Of a DNA stretch of 64,000 nucleotides, positions 53,298-63,372 are shown in pieces (position 1 is the first letter of the stretch; each line of letters starts with the position of its first letter). Position numbers and translations under genes: made by a program. Below the pieces are notes generated by a model. It had not been told where the DNA came from, ran no database searches, and was given only the letters and a program-made list of their open reading frames with translations. Source of the stretch: Tolypothrix tenuis PCC 7101 (GTDB taxonomy: Bacteria; Cyanobacteriota; Cyanobacteriia; Cyanobacteriales; Nostocaceae); NCBI RefSeq assembly GCF_002368295.1, contig NZ_AP018248.1, positions 2,973,977 to 3,037,976 on the forward strand, written 5' to 3'.

Positions 53298-53420
53298 TTT
53301 AAGGGTAAAGGTTAAGGGGTAAGGGTCAAGGGTCAAGGGTCAAAAGTGATTTCTGTCCTTGTTCCCCTCATCTCCCAGTCCCCATTACCCCTTATCCCCA
53401 GAGGGGGCCCCGAGTTCCCC
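53298..53420. repeat. STRR array and 41-bp inverted copy of a distant repeat
   Basis: GGGTCAA heptamers run to about 53344. The exact reverse complement of 40663-40703 lies at 53380-53420. The region separates convergent genes. Confidence 0.75.
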
Positions 53421-53428
53421 AGTCCCTT

Positions 53429-56161
53429 CTACGCGAACTGATTAGCGATCGCACTCATATCAATCCCTAATTTTTGTCCTAGCTTCAGTAAGCGATCGCA
53501 GCGATGATGATTTTGTCCTTCGCTAGCGATGCACAGGGGTATGATTTGGCTGTACAAGCAATTAAAGTAGAGTTCTTGGGATCGATGCAGTGAGATGCCA
53601 AAGTTAAGCTGATAACCTACATCAATCAACCTTTCTAAACGTTGGATATCTGCGTCTAAGCTGCCATTGGGATCGTATAACAATTGCCACAGCAAGCGCA
53701 TAATTAACTGTTCTAATATCTGCTTACCGTCGGGAATATCCAGCTGACAACGTAGATACTTGGCTTCGGTGGCGATCGCCTCTAATTCTACGATGTGATT
53801 GTAACTGCTGTGAGGTTCAGTGATATCTTGCTCTAGCGATCGCAATGTTGTTAAACAGCGATATCCTAAAGCAATTTCTGCTGCTACTTGCAACTCTCGC
53901 GGTACAGGTAGTTCATCTCGATGAAACGCTGCAATTACCCCGTAATTATCTCTATAGGTTTGCGTATAAAGTTGGTCTAATCTTGTCAGTGTTTCCTGAC
54001 TTAATAGCCGCATCATGCGTTGGCGTTCTTCGGCAAATAGATTTTGCAAGCTAAAATTTTCTTCCCCAAATAGCTGCGTCATCATCAAGATAGTTTGGGC
54101 TGCACTAGCTTGTTTGAGGGAGCCAAAAAGCTTTTCTTTGATTTGGCTGTATTCTCTTCTACCCGCAAATGGTTGAATGCAGCAGTGGAAATCCCAACCG
54201 CCTAAATGTAGAACTGCAAAGACTAAATCTTCACTTTCCCAGGTAATATCTGATACTAGCCTTAAATGACCAACTGCCAGGGTTAATGATCCCATGCGTT
54301 GCAGTTGGTAATCCAACTCATTGGCTGTGTAGCAGTAAACTCGTTTTTGGGAAATAGAGGAAAGATTGCCCTGAGTATCTTGTCCAGAAAGGAAATTCCT
54401 TGTTATTGCGGGTTGATGATTAGCAAACAAAGAAGCGATCGCATAATGGGCGGCGACTTGTTTACAACTAATTTGGGCAGTTAGTACCAGTTGGCGATAA
54501 ACTTCTGCACCGTGATTGAATTGCTCAACATTACTAGGTGCTAAACCCAGGCGTTTGATAAAGCCTTTTTCCAACTGTACACCCGCCACATCTCCGGCTA
54601 ATTCTAAAGCCCGGGCGGCATAACGGAGAATCTGCGTTCCCTCTGGACGAGAAAGTTCTTCAAAAAACCAGCCGCAACTGGTAAACATCAATAAAGCATG
54701 ACGCTGCATTTCCAATAAACGCAAAGCATCTATTTGTTCGGCGGCGGTAAGTTTGTGAGTTTGATGGCGGCCCAGAAAACGGCTGACATTGGCAGCAGAG
54801 CGATCGCGGATTACTTTAATATATTCATCACGTGCTGCCCAGGGATCGCGGAATATTTGTCTGCCATATTTCCCGTAAACCTCAATTAGCTGATCCCGCA
54901 GCCAATTTAGGGCATTTCGTAAGGGTTTACGCCATTTTTGATGCCAAACCCCACCTTCACCACCGCAACCACAGTCATCTTGCCATCTATCTACACCGTG
55001 GGCGCAACTCCAAGCGGTAATTGGCTTTAATTCTACTTCCCAAGTTGGTGTATTCAAGCTGAGATAGTGGGCATAGTTGGTAACTGTCCAACCGTGGTTA
55101 GGAAACTCGCCCTTAAAAGCGTAGGCTAAGGTTTTTTCTGTGCCTTTCTTGTGATGTCCAAAGGTTTCGCCATCTGTGGCGACAGATATCAATTGCGCCG
55201 GACGATGATCCCCACGCACAGCTGAACCGATACGTCCTGCTAGATGATGGGAATTGTAAATTACATCGCTAAAACCCATATCCCGCGATATCGGCCCGTC
55301 ATAGAAAAAGATATCTATATAAGGTAAACCCGCTAAAGATTCTCCCTCTGCTAATGCACCCATACCATGACTGTTGTAAATAGCATTCAAAGGTGAAGAT
55401 GCAATGCTGAGTGAAGGTTTCAAATAACAACGATAGGGACGGGTGGGATCAATCTGACTCCCTCCAACTTCGTGCCATTCTGGATGGGGATCATTTTCTG
55501 TCGGTAGCAGACGACAACGTTGTGCTTGCGATGGCGCGAGGACAATAAAGCGAATCCCTTCAGCCACCAAAACTTCTAAAGTTGCATAGTCTACGGCAGT
55601 TTCCGCTAACCACATCCCTTCGGGATCACGCCCAAAGCGAGAACGGAAGTCCTCTTTACCCCAGCGAATTTGGGTGTATTTGTCGCGTTCATTCGCCAGG
55701 GGCATGATGATGTGATTGTATACTTGCGCGATCGCATTGCCGTGACCTTGCAAACGTTGAGAACTTTTAGCATCGGCCTCTAAAATTCGTTGATAAACCT
55801 CCACATCGTAGCGTTCTAGCCACGACATCAACGTGGGGCCGATATTAAAGCTCATATACTCGTAATTATTCACGATATCTATGACTTCGCCTCGGTCATT
55901 TAATATTCTGGCGAAGGCATTCGGACGATAGCATTCCCAGTGAATTCGTTCATTCCAATCATGGAAAGGAGTCGCACTCGGTTGGCGCTCAATCGCGTCT
56001 AGATATGGGTTTTCCCTTGGTGGCTGGTAAAAATGACCATGCACCGTTACATAAACACCAGTTGCCGTTCTCAGGGGATCGCTATCCGGGTTATGTCTGG
56101 GATCTTGTTGTAATGAAAATGTTGAGCCAGAGCTAGCTGGCAGTTCAGCAGCAGAAGTCAT
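53429..56161 (-). CDS. Glycoside hydrolase family 57 protein with DUF3536 domain
   Basis: The 910-residue cytoplasmic protein shows GH57 motifs: HGHFYQPPRENP near 41, the nucleophile region GMWLAE (Glu187) and TDGETFGHH with the acid/base Asp. The C-terminal half (about 500-905) is the all-helical DUF3536 domain. The order and length match the cyanobacterial DUF3536 family. GH57 enzymes act on alpha-1,4-glucans or make branches, so a role in glycogen metabolism is likely. The ATG at 56161 gives a Ser/Pro-rich N-terminal extension before the barrel. Confidence 0.9.
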   Translation of the reverse strand: MTSAAELPASSGSTFSLQQDPRHNPDSDPLRTATGVYVTVHGHFYQPPRENPYLDAIERQPSATPFHDWNERIHWECYRPNAFARILNDRGEVIDIVNNYEYMSFNIGPTLMSWLERYDVEVYQRILEADAKSSQRLQGHGNAIAQVYNHIIMPLANERDKYTQIRWGKEDFRSRFGRDPEGMWLAETAVDYATLEVLVAEGIRFIVLAPSQAQRCRLLPTENDPHPEWHEVGGSQIDPTRPYRCYLKPSLSIASSPLNAIYNSHGMGALAEGESLAGLPYIDIFFYDGPISRDMGFSDVIYNSHHLAGRIGSAVRGDHRPAQLISVATDGETFGHHKKGTEKTLAYAFKGEFPNHGWTVTNYAHYLSLNTPTWEVELKPITAWSCAHGVDRWQDDCGCGGEGGVWHQKWRKPLRNALNWLRDQLIEVYGKYGRQIFRDPWAARDEYIKVIRDRSAANVSRFLGRHQTHKLTAAEQIDALRLLEMQRHALLMFTSCGWFFEELSRPEGTQILRYAARALELAGDVAGVQLEKGFIKRLGLAPSNVEQFNHGAEVYRQLVLTAQISCKQVAAHYAIASLFANHQPAITRNFLSGQDTQGNLSSISQKRVYCYTANELDYQLQRMGSLTLAVGHLRLVSDITWESEDLVFAVLHLGGWDFHCCIQPFAGRREYSQIKEKLFGSLKQASAAQTILMMTQLFGEENFSLQNLFAEERQRMMRLLSQETLTRLDQLYTQTYRDNYGVIAAFHRDELPVPRELQVAAEIALGYRCLTTLRSLEQDITEPHSSYNHIVELEAIATEAKYLRCQLDIPDGKQILEQLIMRLLWQLLYDPNGSLDADIQRLERLIDVGYQLNFGISLHRSQELYFNCLYSQIIPLCIASEGQNHHRCDRLLKLGQKLGIDMSAIANQFA

Positions 56162-57015
56162 GTCTATTTATCCAAATCAAAAAAACTTAGTTGCAATTGT
56201 GCTAAAAAACTCGTCTGTGAACCTTTCTTCAGGGGCTTGAATACAAAATCCGGTACCGATAACAACTATGGAATTTAGCCACAGCTCTGAGAAAGCGGTT
56301 TTAGTATAACGGGAAATCTGCGTTATCGCACAGCCTTTTCCCTAAAGGCATTAAATAATTACCATTATAGTAAGCATCTCAGAAAAGAGGTGTTACTGTA
56401 GGTAGCGCCCAGAAATTTAATTGTCTTTTAATATATTAAACCGCATTTTTGCAGTAAAATATCGACCTCTAGTTATAGTTTTACTACGAGAGATTGCAAA
56501 TAATACGTAAAACTTAACCTTATATTACATAGTTTGCTCAAACATGAGAACCGTACAATTTCGGAACCTGAAAGCTACGAAGAATTGAGAATTTTTTATT
56601 CAAAAACTTTGCATTTCTTAATATCAATGGGGAATGGGTAATGGGTAATGGGTAATGGGTAATGGGTAATGGGTAATGGGTAATGGGTAATGGGGAATGG
56701 GTAATGGGGAATGGGTAATGGGGAATGGGTAATGGGGAATGGGGAATGGGTAATGGGTAAGCACGAAGATTAATAACAAATGACAAATAACAAATGACAA
56801 ATGACAAATGACATCTAGTGATTAGTGTTAATCAATGCTAATCTGCTTGTTCAAAGTAGTACTCTTACTTAGGAAAGAGCTTCAGCCTTAAACTAGGGTT
56901 TAATAACCAAAGCTGATTACTATCAGCCGAATGATGTCAAAATGAAGAGTCCTAGGTACCGAGTGCTAAGGAGCCAGTGCATCTTTGACTGAATACCCTT
57001 AACTAAAATGGATCA
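56162..57015. other. Long intergenic region with STRR arrays before the antiporter
   Basis: This is 854 bp. The first half is AT-rich and featureless. Repeats fill 56628-56813. The last 200 bp should hold the antiporter promoter. A minus-strand frame over the repeats (to about 56807) encodes only periodic Leu/Pro/Ile residues and is not a gene. Confidence 0.6.
56628..56813 (+). repeat. STRR arrays of GGGTAAT/GGGGAAT and ACAAATG units
   Basis: About eighteen GGGTAAT-type units occupy 56628-56760. About five ACAAATG-type units follow at about 56775-56813. There are no spacers. Confidence 0.85.
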
Positions 57016-58107
57016 ATGTCAGGTAAAAATCTTATTTTCTTCATCTTGTTATTGTTTATACCAGTTTCCTTAGCTGCTCACTTCTTGGAGTGGGGAGACT
57101 TGATAATTTTCGTGACAGCTGGATTAGCAATTTTGCCCTTAGCAGCTTGGATGGGTACAGCTACAGAAGAAATTGCTGTGGTAGTAGGGCCTTCATTAGG
57201 GGGGTTATTAAATGCTACCTTTGGCAATGCAACAGAACTAATCATTGCTTTAGTGGCGCTGAAGGCTGGATTAGTGGATGTGGTCAAAGCCAGTATCACA
57301 GGCTCAATTATCGGGAACTTACTACTAGTAATGGGTCTTTCAATGCTGTTGGGTGGACTGCGTCATAAAGAACAGACATTTCAGCCGATTGTAGCGCGGG
57401 TAAATGCTTCAGCTATGAATTTGGCGGTAATTGCTATTTTGTTACCCACAGCAATGGATATTACCTCTAAAGGCATTAGCCGCCAAACCCTACAACATTT
57501 TTCTGTGGCTGTAGCTATAGTCTTAATTTTGGTCTACGCCTTGACGCTGCTATTTTCCATGAAAACCCACTCCTATTTATATGATGTGGGTATGGTAGAA
57601 GCAGAAATAGAAGAAGTTCCTCATACAAAGCCAAATCTTTGGTTATGGAGTGGCGTACTACTAGTATGTACTCTCTTAGTAGCCCTAGAGTCCGAAATGC
57701 TAGTTGATTCTTTGGAAGTAGCCACATCGCAATTAGGATTGACAGCACTATTTACTGGGGTAATCATTGTTCCCATCGTAGGTAACGCAGCTGAACACGC
57801 CACCGCAGTCAGCGTAGCGATGAAAGATAAAATGGATCTTTCCCTTTCGGTAGCGGTGGGATCGAGTATGCAGATTGCACTATTTGTTGCTCCCGTTTTA
57901 GTAATCGCCGGCTCAATATTCGGTCAGCCGATGGATTTAGATTTCAATCCTTTTGAGTTAGTCGCTGTAGCTGTAGCCGTGCTAATTGCCAATAGCATTA
58001 GTTCTGATGGCAAATCCAATTGGTTAGAAGGAACCTTACTATTAGCAGCTTATACAGTATTAGGCATAGCTTTCTACTTCCACCCGGTCATTGATGGTAT
58101 TGGCTAG
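57016..58107 (+). CDS. cax: Ca2+/H+ antiporter, CAX family
   Basis: The 363-residue membrane protein has about eleven helices. The paired cation-selective repeats are c-1 (FGNATELIIALVAL, about 69-82) and c-2 (VGNAAEHATAVSVAMKDKMDLSL, about 256-278). An acidic cytoplasmic stretch (EAEIEEVPH) lies between the two halves. It exports Ca2+ in exchange for protons and supports salt or pH tolerance in cyanobacterial homologues. Length is normal. The ATG at 57016 gives a first helix of expected size. Confidence 0.95.
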   Translation: MSGKNLIFFILLLFIPVSLAAHFLEWGDLIIFVTAGLAILPLAAWMGTATEEIAVVVGPSLGGLLNATFGNATELIIALVALKAGLVDVVKASITGSIIGNLLLVMGLSMLLGGLRHKEQTFQPIVARVNASAMNLAVIAILLPTAMDITSKGISRQTLQHFSVAVAIVLILVYALTLLFSMKTHSYLYDVGMVEAEIEEVPHTKPNLWLWSGVLLVCTLLVALESEMLVDSLEVATSQLGLTALFTGVIIVPIVGNAAEHATAVSVAMKDKMDLSLSVAVGSSMQIALFVAPVLVIAGSIFGQPMDLDFNPFELVAVAVAVLIANSISSDGKSNWLEGTLLLAAYTVLGIAFYFHPVIDGIG

Positions 58108-58317
58108 TTACCGACAAACATCTTATACAGAAGCGATCGCTTAAACTTTGATTGAGAGCGATCGCTTTTGAATATTCATCAAGCATCAGGTTATAGCTAC
58201 CCGCAGTATAGTGTGAACTCTTGAGCGTTAATAGTACCCTTCAGGGTGATATTTATCTGGTACTCAATTTGGGATTTGTTAGTTAAAATCGCTCTGAAAG
58301 CTCATATGGTTTAACCT

Positions 58318-58575
58318 ATGCAAAATCCTCCCAATCCATCACAACCTTTGAATGCACGCGCTACTGCTAATCTCAGTTTGCCAACTCTACGTTTTGGCGA
58401 TTCAGGTGATGCAGTGAGAGTTTTACAAAGGCTGTTATTAGGTAATGGCTACTCTGTGAAAATTGATGGAGTCTTTGGTGCATTAACTGAAACTGCTGTG
58501 AAAGCTTTTCAGAACCAAGGAAATATCAAAGCTGATGGCATAGTAGGCTCTAATACTTGGCGCAAGTTAACTTAA
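58318..58575 (+). CDS. Small peptidoglycan-binding domain protein (PGBD)
   Basis: The 85-residue protein is almost entirely one PG_binding_1 domain: LRFGDSGDAVRVLQRLLLGNG, VDGVFG-like KIDGVFGALTETAVKAFQNQ, and ADGIVGSNTWRKL. There is no signal peptide, so export is unclear. A longer paralogue with nearly the same domain lies about 500 bp downstream on the same strand. The pair probably arose by duplication. Confidence 0.88.
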   Translation: MQNPPNPSQPLNARATANLSLPTLRFGDSGDAVRVLQRLLLGNGYSVKIDGVFGALTETAVKAFQNQGNIKADGIVGSNTWRKLT

Positions 58576-59059
58576 ATAGCCATTAACTGCGTAGAAAAAT
58601 AACATATCGCTAATTCTTTATCTCTGTGTAAATTTATCTGAGTGTATTTGTGTTCTCATCTTATTTACTAACACAAATACACTGAAATATTAAGTAATTT
58701 TATTGAGATTTTATAGGTTATCTCAATACTTATTTTTATATTTATTCCACTTAGCAGAAGAATTCAAAATTTAGCCATCAACCATCAATTAACTGCACGC
58801 CTAACCAGCAAAAATTACTTAGTATAAATTTTAGATAATCCTCTAAAATACATACTGTAAAATATGAGGATTAACTGCGTCTATAATATTCCTTCATAAA
58901 TAATAGAACTTGCTCATCAATTCCTTAAATTCTTAGGGCTTAATAATGCTGTGTTCTTAGCATATTTTTAATGCAAATAGTAAGAAACTTTAAAGAAAAC
59001 TTCCTGACAAGATTTTTGAATTTTCCGTATGCATTATTCCGGAATAATCGCAAGTTGGT
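58576..59059. other. AT-rich intergenic region between the two PGBD genes
   Basis: This is about 485 bp. No gene, repeat array or RNA was recognised. Confidence 0.5.
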
Positions 59060-59605
59060 GTGTCAAAAGGAATATCGGTGTTAGTACAAAGAACAATAAT
59101 GAGTGAAATTGGCCTGCTGATGACAGGCGTGTTAGCAACAGGACAACCATCATTGCCCAGTTTACCGGAGCAGCAACCACTTCATATAGAAAATGGCTTG
59201 GAAAATTCCATACAAGAGCAGTCATCGCAGGTAATTATAGCTGCTCGAGTTACGCCACCAGAATTTATGGAGATAGATGGAACTTCCTTAGCTACCCCGC
59301 CATCGCTTAATATTAATAAAAAAACTCTAGTTGATAAAAATTATCAGACTGTAATTGCAGACAGTATGAGACTTAAAGCCAGAGTTAAAAACTATAGTAA
59401 TCAATTGCCAATTATTCGCTTTGGTAGCTCAGGGAGTTCGGTTAGAGTCTTACAAAAGTTGTTAATTTCTCATGGTTATGGAATGCGAGTTGATGGGGTT
59501 TTTGGGCCATTAACCGAGACTGCTGTCAAAGCATTTCAAAATCGGCGGAGTTTAATAGTCGATGGAATTGTTGGTAATAGAACATGGCGTGAGTTGACAA
59601 TTTAG
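59060..59605 (+). CDS. Peptidoglycan-binding domain protein with N-terminal extension
   Basis: The 181-residue protein has a PG_binding_1 domain at the C-terminus (IRFGSSGSSVRVLQKLLISHG, RVDGVFGPLTETAVKAFQN, VDGIVGNRTWREL). It is preceded by about 115 residues without a recognised fold. The GTG at 59060 and the ATG at 59099 are both possible starts. Neither has a strong ribosome-binding site. The hydrophobic IGLLMTGVLATG segment near the start could be part of a weak signal sequence. The closest relative in the window is 58318-58575. Confidence 0.85.
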   Translation: MSKGISVLVQRTIMSEIGLLMTGVLATGQPSLPSLPEQQPLHIENGLENSIQEQSSQVIIAARVTPPEFMEIDGTSLATPPSLNINKKTLVDKNYQTVIADSMRLKARVKNYSNQLPIIRFGSSGSSVRVLQKLLISHGYGMRVDGVFGPLTETAVKAFQNRRSLIVDGIVGNRTWRELTI

Positions 59606-59614
59606 ATAAGAGTT

Positions 59615-59680
59615 GCAGAGACGCGATTAATCGCGTCTGTACAAAAATTGCAGAGACGCGATTAATCGTATTTGTACAAG
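59615..59680. repeat. Two tandem copies of the GATTAATC palindromic repeat
   Basis: The perfect palindrome AGACGCGATTAATCGCGTCT lies at 59619-59638. A second copy (AGAGACGCGATTAATCG...) follows at 59652-59671 with a mutated right arm. Both lie between convergent genes and may serve as bidirectional terminators. Confidence 0.75.
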
Positions 59681-59727
59681 AGTCAAGAGTTAGTAGTATT
59701 TACTAATGACAAATGACTAATGACCAA

Positions 59728-62148
59728 TTAACGATACTGATGCTGCTCTAATAAATGTTGTGCTCTCGGCTTGTAAATTAAGTAGAATAAAGCCTCTATA
59801 TAGCGCAACAAATCTTCTCGTTTTTCTTGGGAACTAAAGTTCCAAAAACCGTAGATTCTTGCTAAAGTGAGCAGCTTGGTGGTGTGTATTTTCCAGGTGT
59901 ATGTACTGTAAACTCGCTCAATACTTTTCTGAGAAATGGTCTGCCAATAGTCAGGATTATGTTCACACTTAGTGACAAATTCTATGATTTTATCGGCAGT
60001 TTCTTCTAAATTTGTAGGGTTGATGTAAAATCCATTCACCTTGTCTTGAATAATTTCTAATGGCCCACCAAATTGTGTAGCAAAGGTGGGTACTCCAGAA
60101 ATCATAGATTCCAAAATTGTTAAACCAAAAGCTTCAAATAAAGCAGGTTGGACAAATATACCTTGTTGATCAGCAATGACGCGGTAAATTTCCCCAGAAT
60201 CAGTTTTAGATAAGCGCACACCTAACCAGCGAATTTTACCGTGGAGATTGTACTGGTCAATAATGTGATAAAGTTTGACAATTTCTTCTTTTTCTTCATT
60301 GTCGCTTGATTCTTCTACACGCAGTTTACCTGCTACTAAAATCAAGTTACAATGCTCTTGTAATTCTGGACTCTTACCGAAGCATTCTGCTAAACCTGTG
60401 AGGTTTTTAATCCGATCCAAACGTGCCATAGAAAAGAGAGGGCGTTTGTTGGGATCGTCAAGTTTACCAAAGATTTGCGAAGGATCATCTAAGGTAAATA
60501 GCATTTCTTTAATACGTTGGCGATCGCTCTCTACTCGGTCTTGAGTCCGGGTGTAGGGAAAATAGTAATTTTCATTCACTCCCGGCGGTACCACATTAAA
60601 CTTAGGACTGAATAATTCAATGCCATTAACAACATGATATAAGTCCGGCATGGTGAAGCATTTATAAGATTCATACTGTCCCACACTATCAGGTGTACCG
60701 ACAATTTCTTGGTAGGTGCTGCTAATCACAAAATTGGCAGCATTCATGGCAATTAAATCGGCAGTAAATTGTAAAGAGAAGTGATATTTATCTTCCAAAT
60801 CATTCCAGTACAAATTACTGAACAAATATTTCGATTTTTCTAAAGCATGGGCAATATTACACTGGGTAACTTTCATGCGTCGTGCTAGTAAAAATGCCAC
60901 CAAGTTACCATCAGAATAGTTACCAACAATTAAGTCTGGTCTACCGTGGAATTCTGCGCGCAGTTCTTTTTCCGCATCAATGGCGTATGTTTCTAAATAA
61001 GGCCAAAACTCAAACCGGGAAATCCAGTTTTGCGTCATATTAGGATTAAAATCCCGCAAGGGTACGCGCAAAATCCAGGCGTTTTCTGTACCGTGGACTT
61101 TCTCTAAGCGTTGGTTACAAAGAGTACCATCGCTATTGGGTATGAGGCGGGTAAGAATAATTACCTTGGGCTGGACGTTTAGCCCCTCTAAACCCGCTAA
61201 TCTTGCATCTTCTTGTAGTTGCGTTTCTAAAGACTTAGCCTGATCGAGGACGTAAACCACCTGACCCCCAGTATCGGGTCGTCCTAATACTCCCTCTTGA
61301 CCAAACCAACCGTGAGGAGACACGAGGACGATTTTAAAAATCATCGGAATCCGAGAGATGAAGGCTTCTAAGGTTTGGGGATCGGGAGAGTCGATTAATT
61401 CATCAAGAATATTTAGAGTCTCTTGGGTACGCTGTGCTGTGTTACCCCAACCCGGTTCAAAACCCATTGCTTGTAAGTTAAACCGGAATTCTTCATAGGG
61501 TTCATTACTGGGGCGAGAACTGACAAAAGCTAGGGCTTTCTTAACTTGCTGAGAAAGCTGCTGCTGGGATTTGATGCGATCGCTAATTAGCAACTGCACA
61601 CCATTATATTGATGTAGGCGCAAAAAATTAAATAGGTTTTCTAGCCACTGTTGGGAGTCTTGGAGTAGTTTGCTAGAGAGGTAGCGGTTGAGGAAGTTTA
61701 CCCCTTTACCAATATTTTTCGGGTCGCGGATTGTGGGAGAGTAGTCATAAAACGGCCCAAAGTCTAGTTCTAGTAAATCACCTTCGTTGGGATGAAATCG
61801 GTTGACTATGCGATCGCGCATATCCAAGAGTTCTTGCACAGTCATTTGTTCGACTTTCAGGTCTTCAGTTAGGCGATAAACTTCTTGAGAGGCAATCTTG
61901 GGGCGGATAATAAAGCAGAGGTTGGAGTCCTCTTGAATAATTTCTTGAGTATAGTAAATGAGTTGAGCTAAATGTGAAGAACTGCAAAACTCTTCTGATT
62001 TTTGGTATTTGGAGCAATACTCGCTATAAACATTAATTATATCGTTACGTAAAAAGTATTTCTTTTCTTGATGACGTAACTCACTAATAAAGGAACGTAA
62101 ATCGCTTTTCTCTTCGCTTTCTAGGAGTGTTTGGATCAATTCAGACAT
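59728..62148 (-). CDS. susA: Sucrose synthase
   Basis: The 806-residue GT4-family enzyme catalyses reversible conversion of sucrose and UDP or ADP to fructose and nucleotide-glucose. The N-terminal regulatory region (about 1-270) resembles plant and Anabaena SusA. The GT-B core follows: SPHGWFGQEGVLGRPDTGGQVVYVLDQ, then HALEKSKYLFSNLYW, MARLDRIKNLTGL and EAFGLTILESMISGVPTFATQFGGP with the ExxFGLxxxE nucleotide-sugar motif. Length equals that of known cyanobacterial enzymes. In filamentous diazotrophs the enzyme mainly cleaves sucrose and links it to glycogen; that role is plausible here beside the GH57 gene. The ATG at 62148 lacks a strong ribosome-binding site in view. Confidence 0.97.
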   Translation of the reverse strand: MSELIQTLLESEEKSDLRSFISELRHQEKKYFLRNDIINVYSEYCSKYQKSEEFCSSSHLAQLIYYTQEIIQEDSNLCFIIRPKIASQEVYRLTEDLKVEQMTVQELLDMRDRIVNRFHPNEGDLLELDFGPFYDYSPTIRDPKNIGKGVNFLNRYLSSKLLQDSQQWLENLFNFLRLHQYNGVQLLISDRIKSQQQLSQQVKKALAFVSSRPSNEPYEEFRFNLQAMGFEPGWGNTAQRTQETLNILDELIDSPDPQTLEAFISRIPMIFKIVLVSPHGWFGQEGVLGRPDTGGQVVYVLDQAKSLETQLQEDARLAGLEGLNVQPKVIILTRLIPNSDGTLCNQRLEKVHGTENAWILRVPLRDFNPNMTQNWISRFEFWPYLETYAIDAEKELRAEFHGRPDLIVGNYSDGNLVAFLLARRMKVTQCNIAHALEKSKYLFSNLYWNDLEDKYHFSLQFTADLIAMNAANFVISSTYQEIVGTPDSVGQYESYKCFTMPDLYHVVNGIELFSPKFNVVPPGVNENYYFPYTRTQDRVESDRQRIKEMLFTLDDPSQIFGKLDDPNKRPLFSMARLDRIKNLTGLAECFGKSPELQEHCNLILVAGKLRVEESSDNEEKEEIVKLYHIIDQYNLHGKIRWLGVRLSKTDSGEIYRVIADQQGIFVQPALFEAFGLTILESMISGVPTFATQFGGPLEIIQDKVNGFYINPTNLEETADKIIEFVTKCEHNPDYWQTISQKSIERVYSTYTWKIHTTKLLTLARIYGFWNFSSQEKREDLLRYIEALFYLIYKPRAQHLLEQHQYR

Positions 62149-63021
62149 AGCAACTCCACAAGATAATTTTGTATTTTTAACATCAAGCTAAAGTCAAGGA
62201 AAGTATGACGTATAAAGTATGAAGTATGAAATCAGCTCGCTAATCGAGCGAAAAGTCTAGCTACTGGTTACACGAATATTTTGTTTGCAGCACAGGCGCA
62301 AAGCTGTCTAGCTAGCCCACAGAAAGGTATTTTTGACATTACTTTCCTTACGCCTCATAGCAATTCTTTTGCATACTTCATCCTTATAAGCAAATATCCT
62401 CATAGTACTGAGGCCAGCCTACATACTTTACTTAAAGTATCTATTACTAAGTACTTTTGGCTCTAACTTAAGGCATAGAAATTTACATACTTTTTACAGA
62501 TGCTATAAGCGTTAGTCTGTCTGGTAAAAGATTTGAGGCTATTTTATTTATTAGGATAATAATGTATTTGTGTTTGGAATCTGATAATTGAGGCTCTATT
62601 GCAGATTGAGATGTACTAACTTGAAAATGGGCATGGGAAATATAGATTTCCATGCGTATTTGTGCCGAAACCTGATGTGAATAGCTGTCCAGAACTGCTT
62701 GTTTCATAACTAAATATAATTATTGGATTCACTATCAATTAAGTAAATTTTTGTCAGGTATGAACATCAAGCAATCTTTGTTAGCGTCATACAGAGAAAC
62801 TACTCTATTACTCGATTAGAGGCTATCAATTAGTAAATAAATCAGGAATAGGCTAATGCTGAGTATCAAAATTCTCAACAAAACTTAATTTTTAAATTTT
62901 AAAATCAAGCAACCAAATTGTACTTAGATAAACTAAGATTAATTTTTACTTTTAGCTGAAAAACCTCAAGCCAACCTAGCTATAATTACATTACAAAATT
63001 ATTTGAAGCGGGTCGATTAAT
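62149..63021. other. Intergenic region upstream of sucrose synthase
   Basis: This is 870 bp of AT-rich sequence. Short AAGTATG heptamers occur near 62200-62230. Two frames (62281-62466 plus; 62483-62707 minus) have no recognisable features. No NtcA box with exact consensus was found. Confidence 0.5.
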
Positions 63022-63138
63022 ATGGCTAACAATACCCAAGACTTGGCTCATGTAGACCACAGCATTGGTAATATGATGATTATCACTTTGCTGGCTTTCT
63101 GTGGACTAACTTTTATCATTCTTCTGGGAATCTTCTAA
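63022..63138 (+). CDS. Single-helix membrane microprotein (38 aa), unrecognised
   Basis: The product is MANNTQDLAHVDHSIGNMM followed by a hydrophobic helix (IITLLAFCGLTFIILLGIF) that ends the protein. The short polar N-terminus with two His and one C-terminal helix is the layout of small thylakoid-complex subunits. I do not recognise it as a known Psb, Psa, Pet or Ndh subunit. A TAA at 63136 is followed closely by TAG. The ribosome-binding site is weak. Its isolation between AT-rich gaps and its clear helix argue for a real gene. Confidence 0.55.
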   Translation: MANNTQDLAHVDHSIGNMMIITLLAFCGLTFIILLGIF

Positions 63139-63233
63139 TAGTTTATATTGTGACGAAAAATTATGTGGAAGCAGATAAGCTATCTAGTTGTGTCTGCTTC
63201 CACTATTTATTTGGGAATATAGCCGCATCAATG

Positions 63234-63296
63234 GTGCGTTACGGCTAAATTTCATTATCTCTATGTCCCAAATCCTTTCATAGCCGTAACACACCC
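63234..63296. repeat. Imperfect inverted repeat GGTGCGTTACGGCTA / TAGCCGTAACACACC
   Basis: The arms of about 15 bases pair with one mismatch around a loop of about 32 bases, between the microprotein and the MFS gene. It may act as a bidirectional terminator or be another dispersed repeat. Confidence 0.45.
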
Positions 63297-63372
63297 TACT
63301 TAAAATTTACTAATGTACCATTCATACGGCGGTGCGTTACTGCAAATTGAATTTTGAAATTATTAATCAAAA

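Noticed and set aside
56538..56807. Minus-strand ORF of 89 residues
   Set aside because: It is mostly a translation of GGGTAAT heptamers into periodic Pro/Ile/Leu/His residues.
62281..62707. Two small ORFs upstream of sucrose synthase
   Set aside because: No ribosome-binding site, conserved motif or coding-like codon use was seen on either strand.
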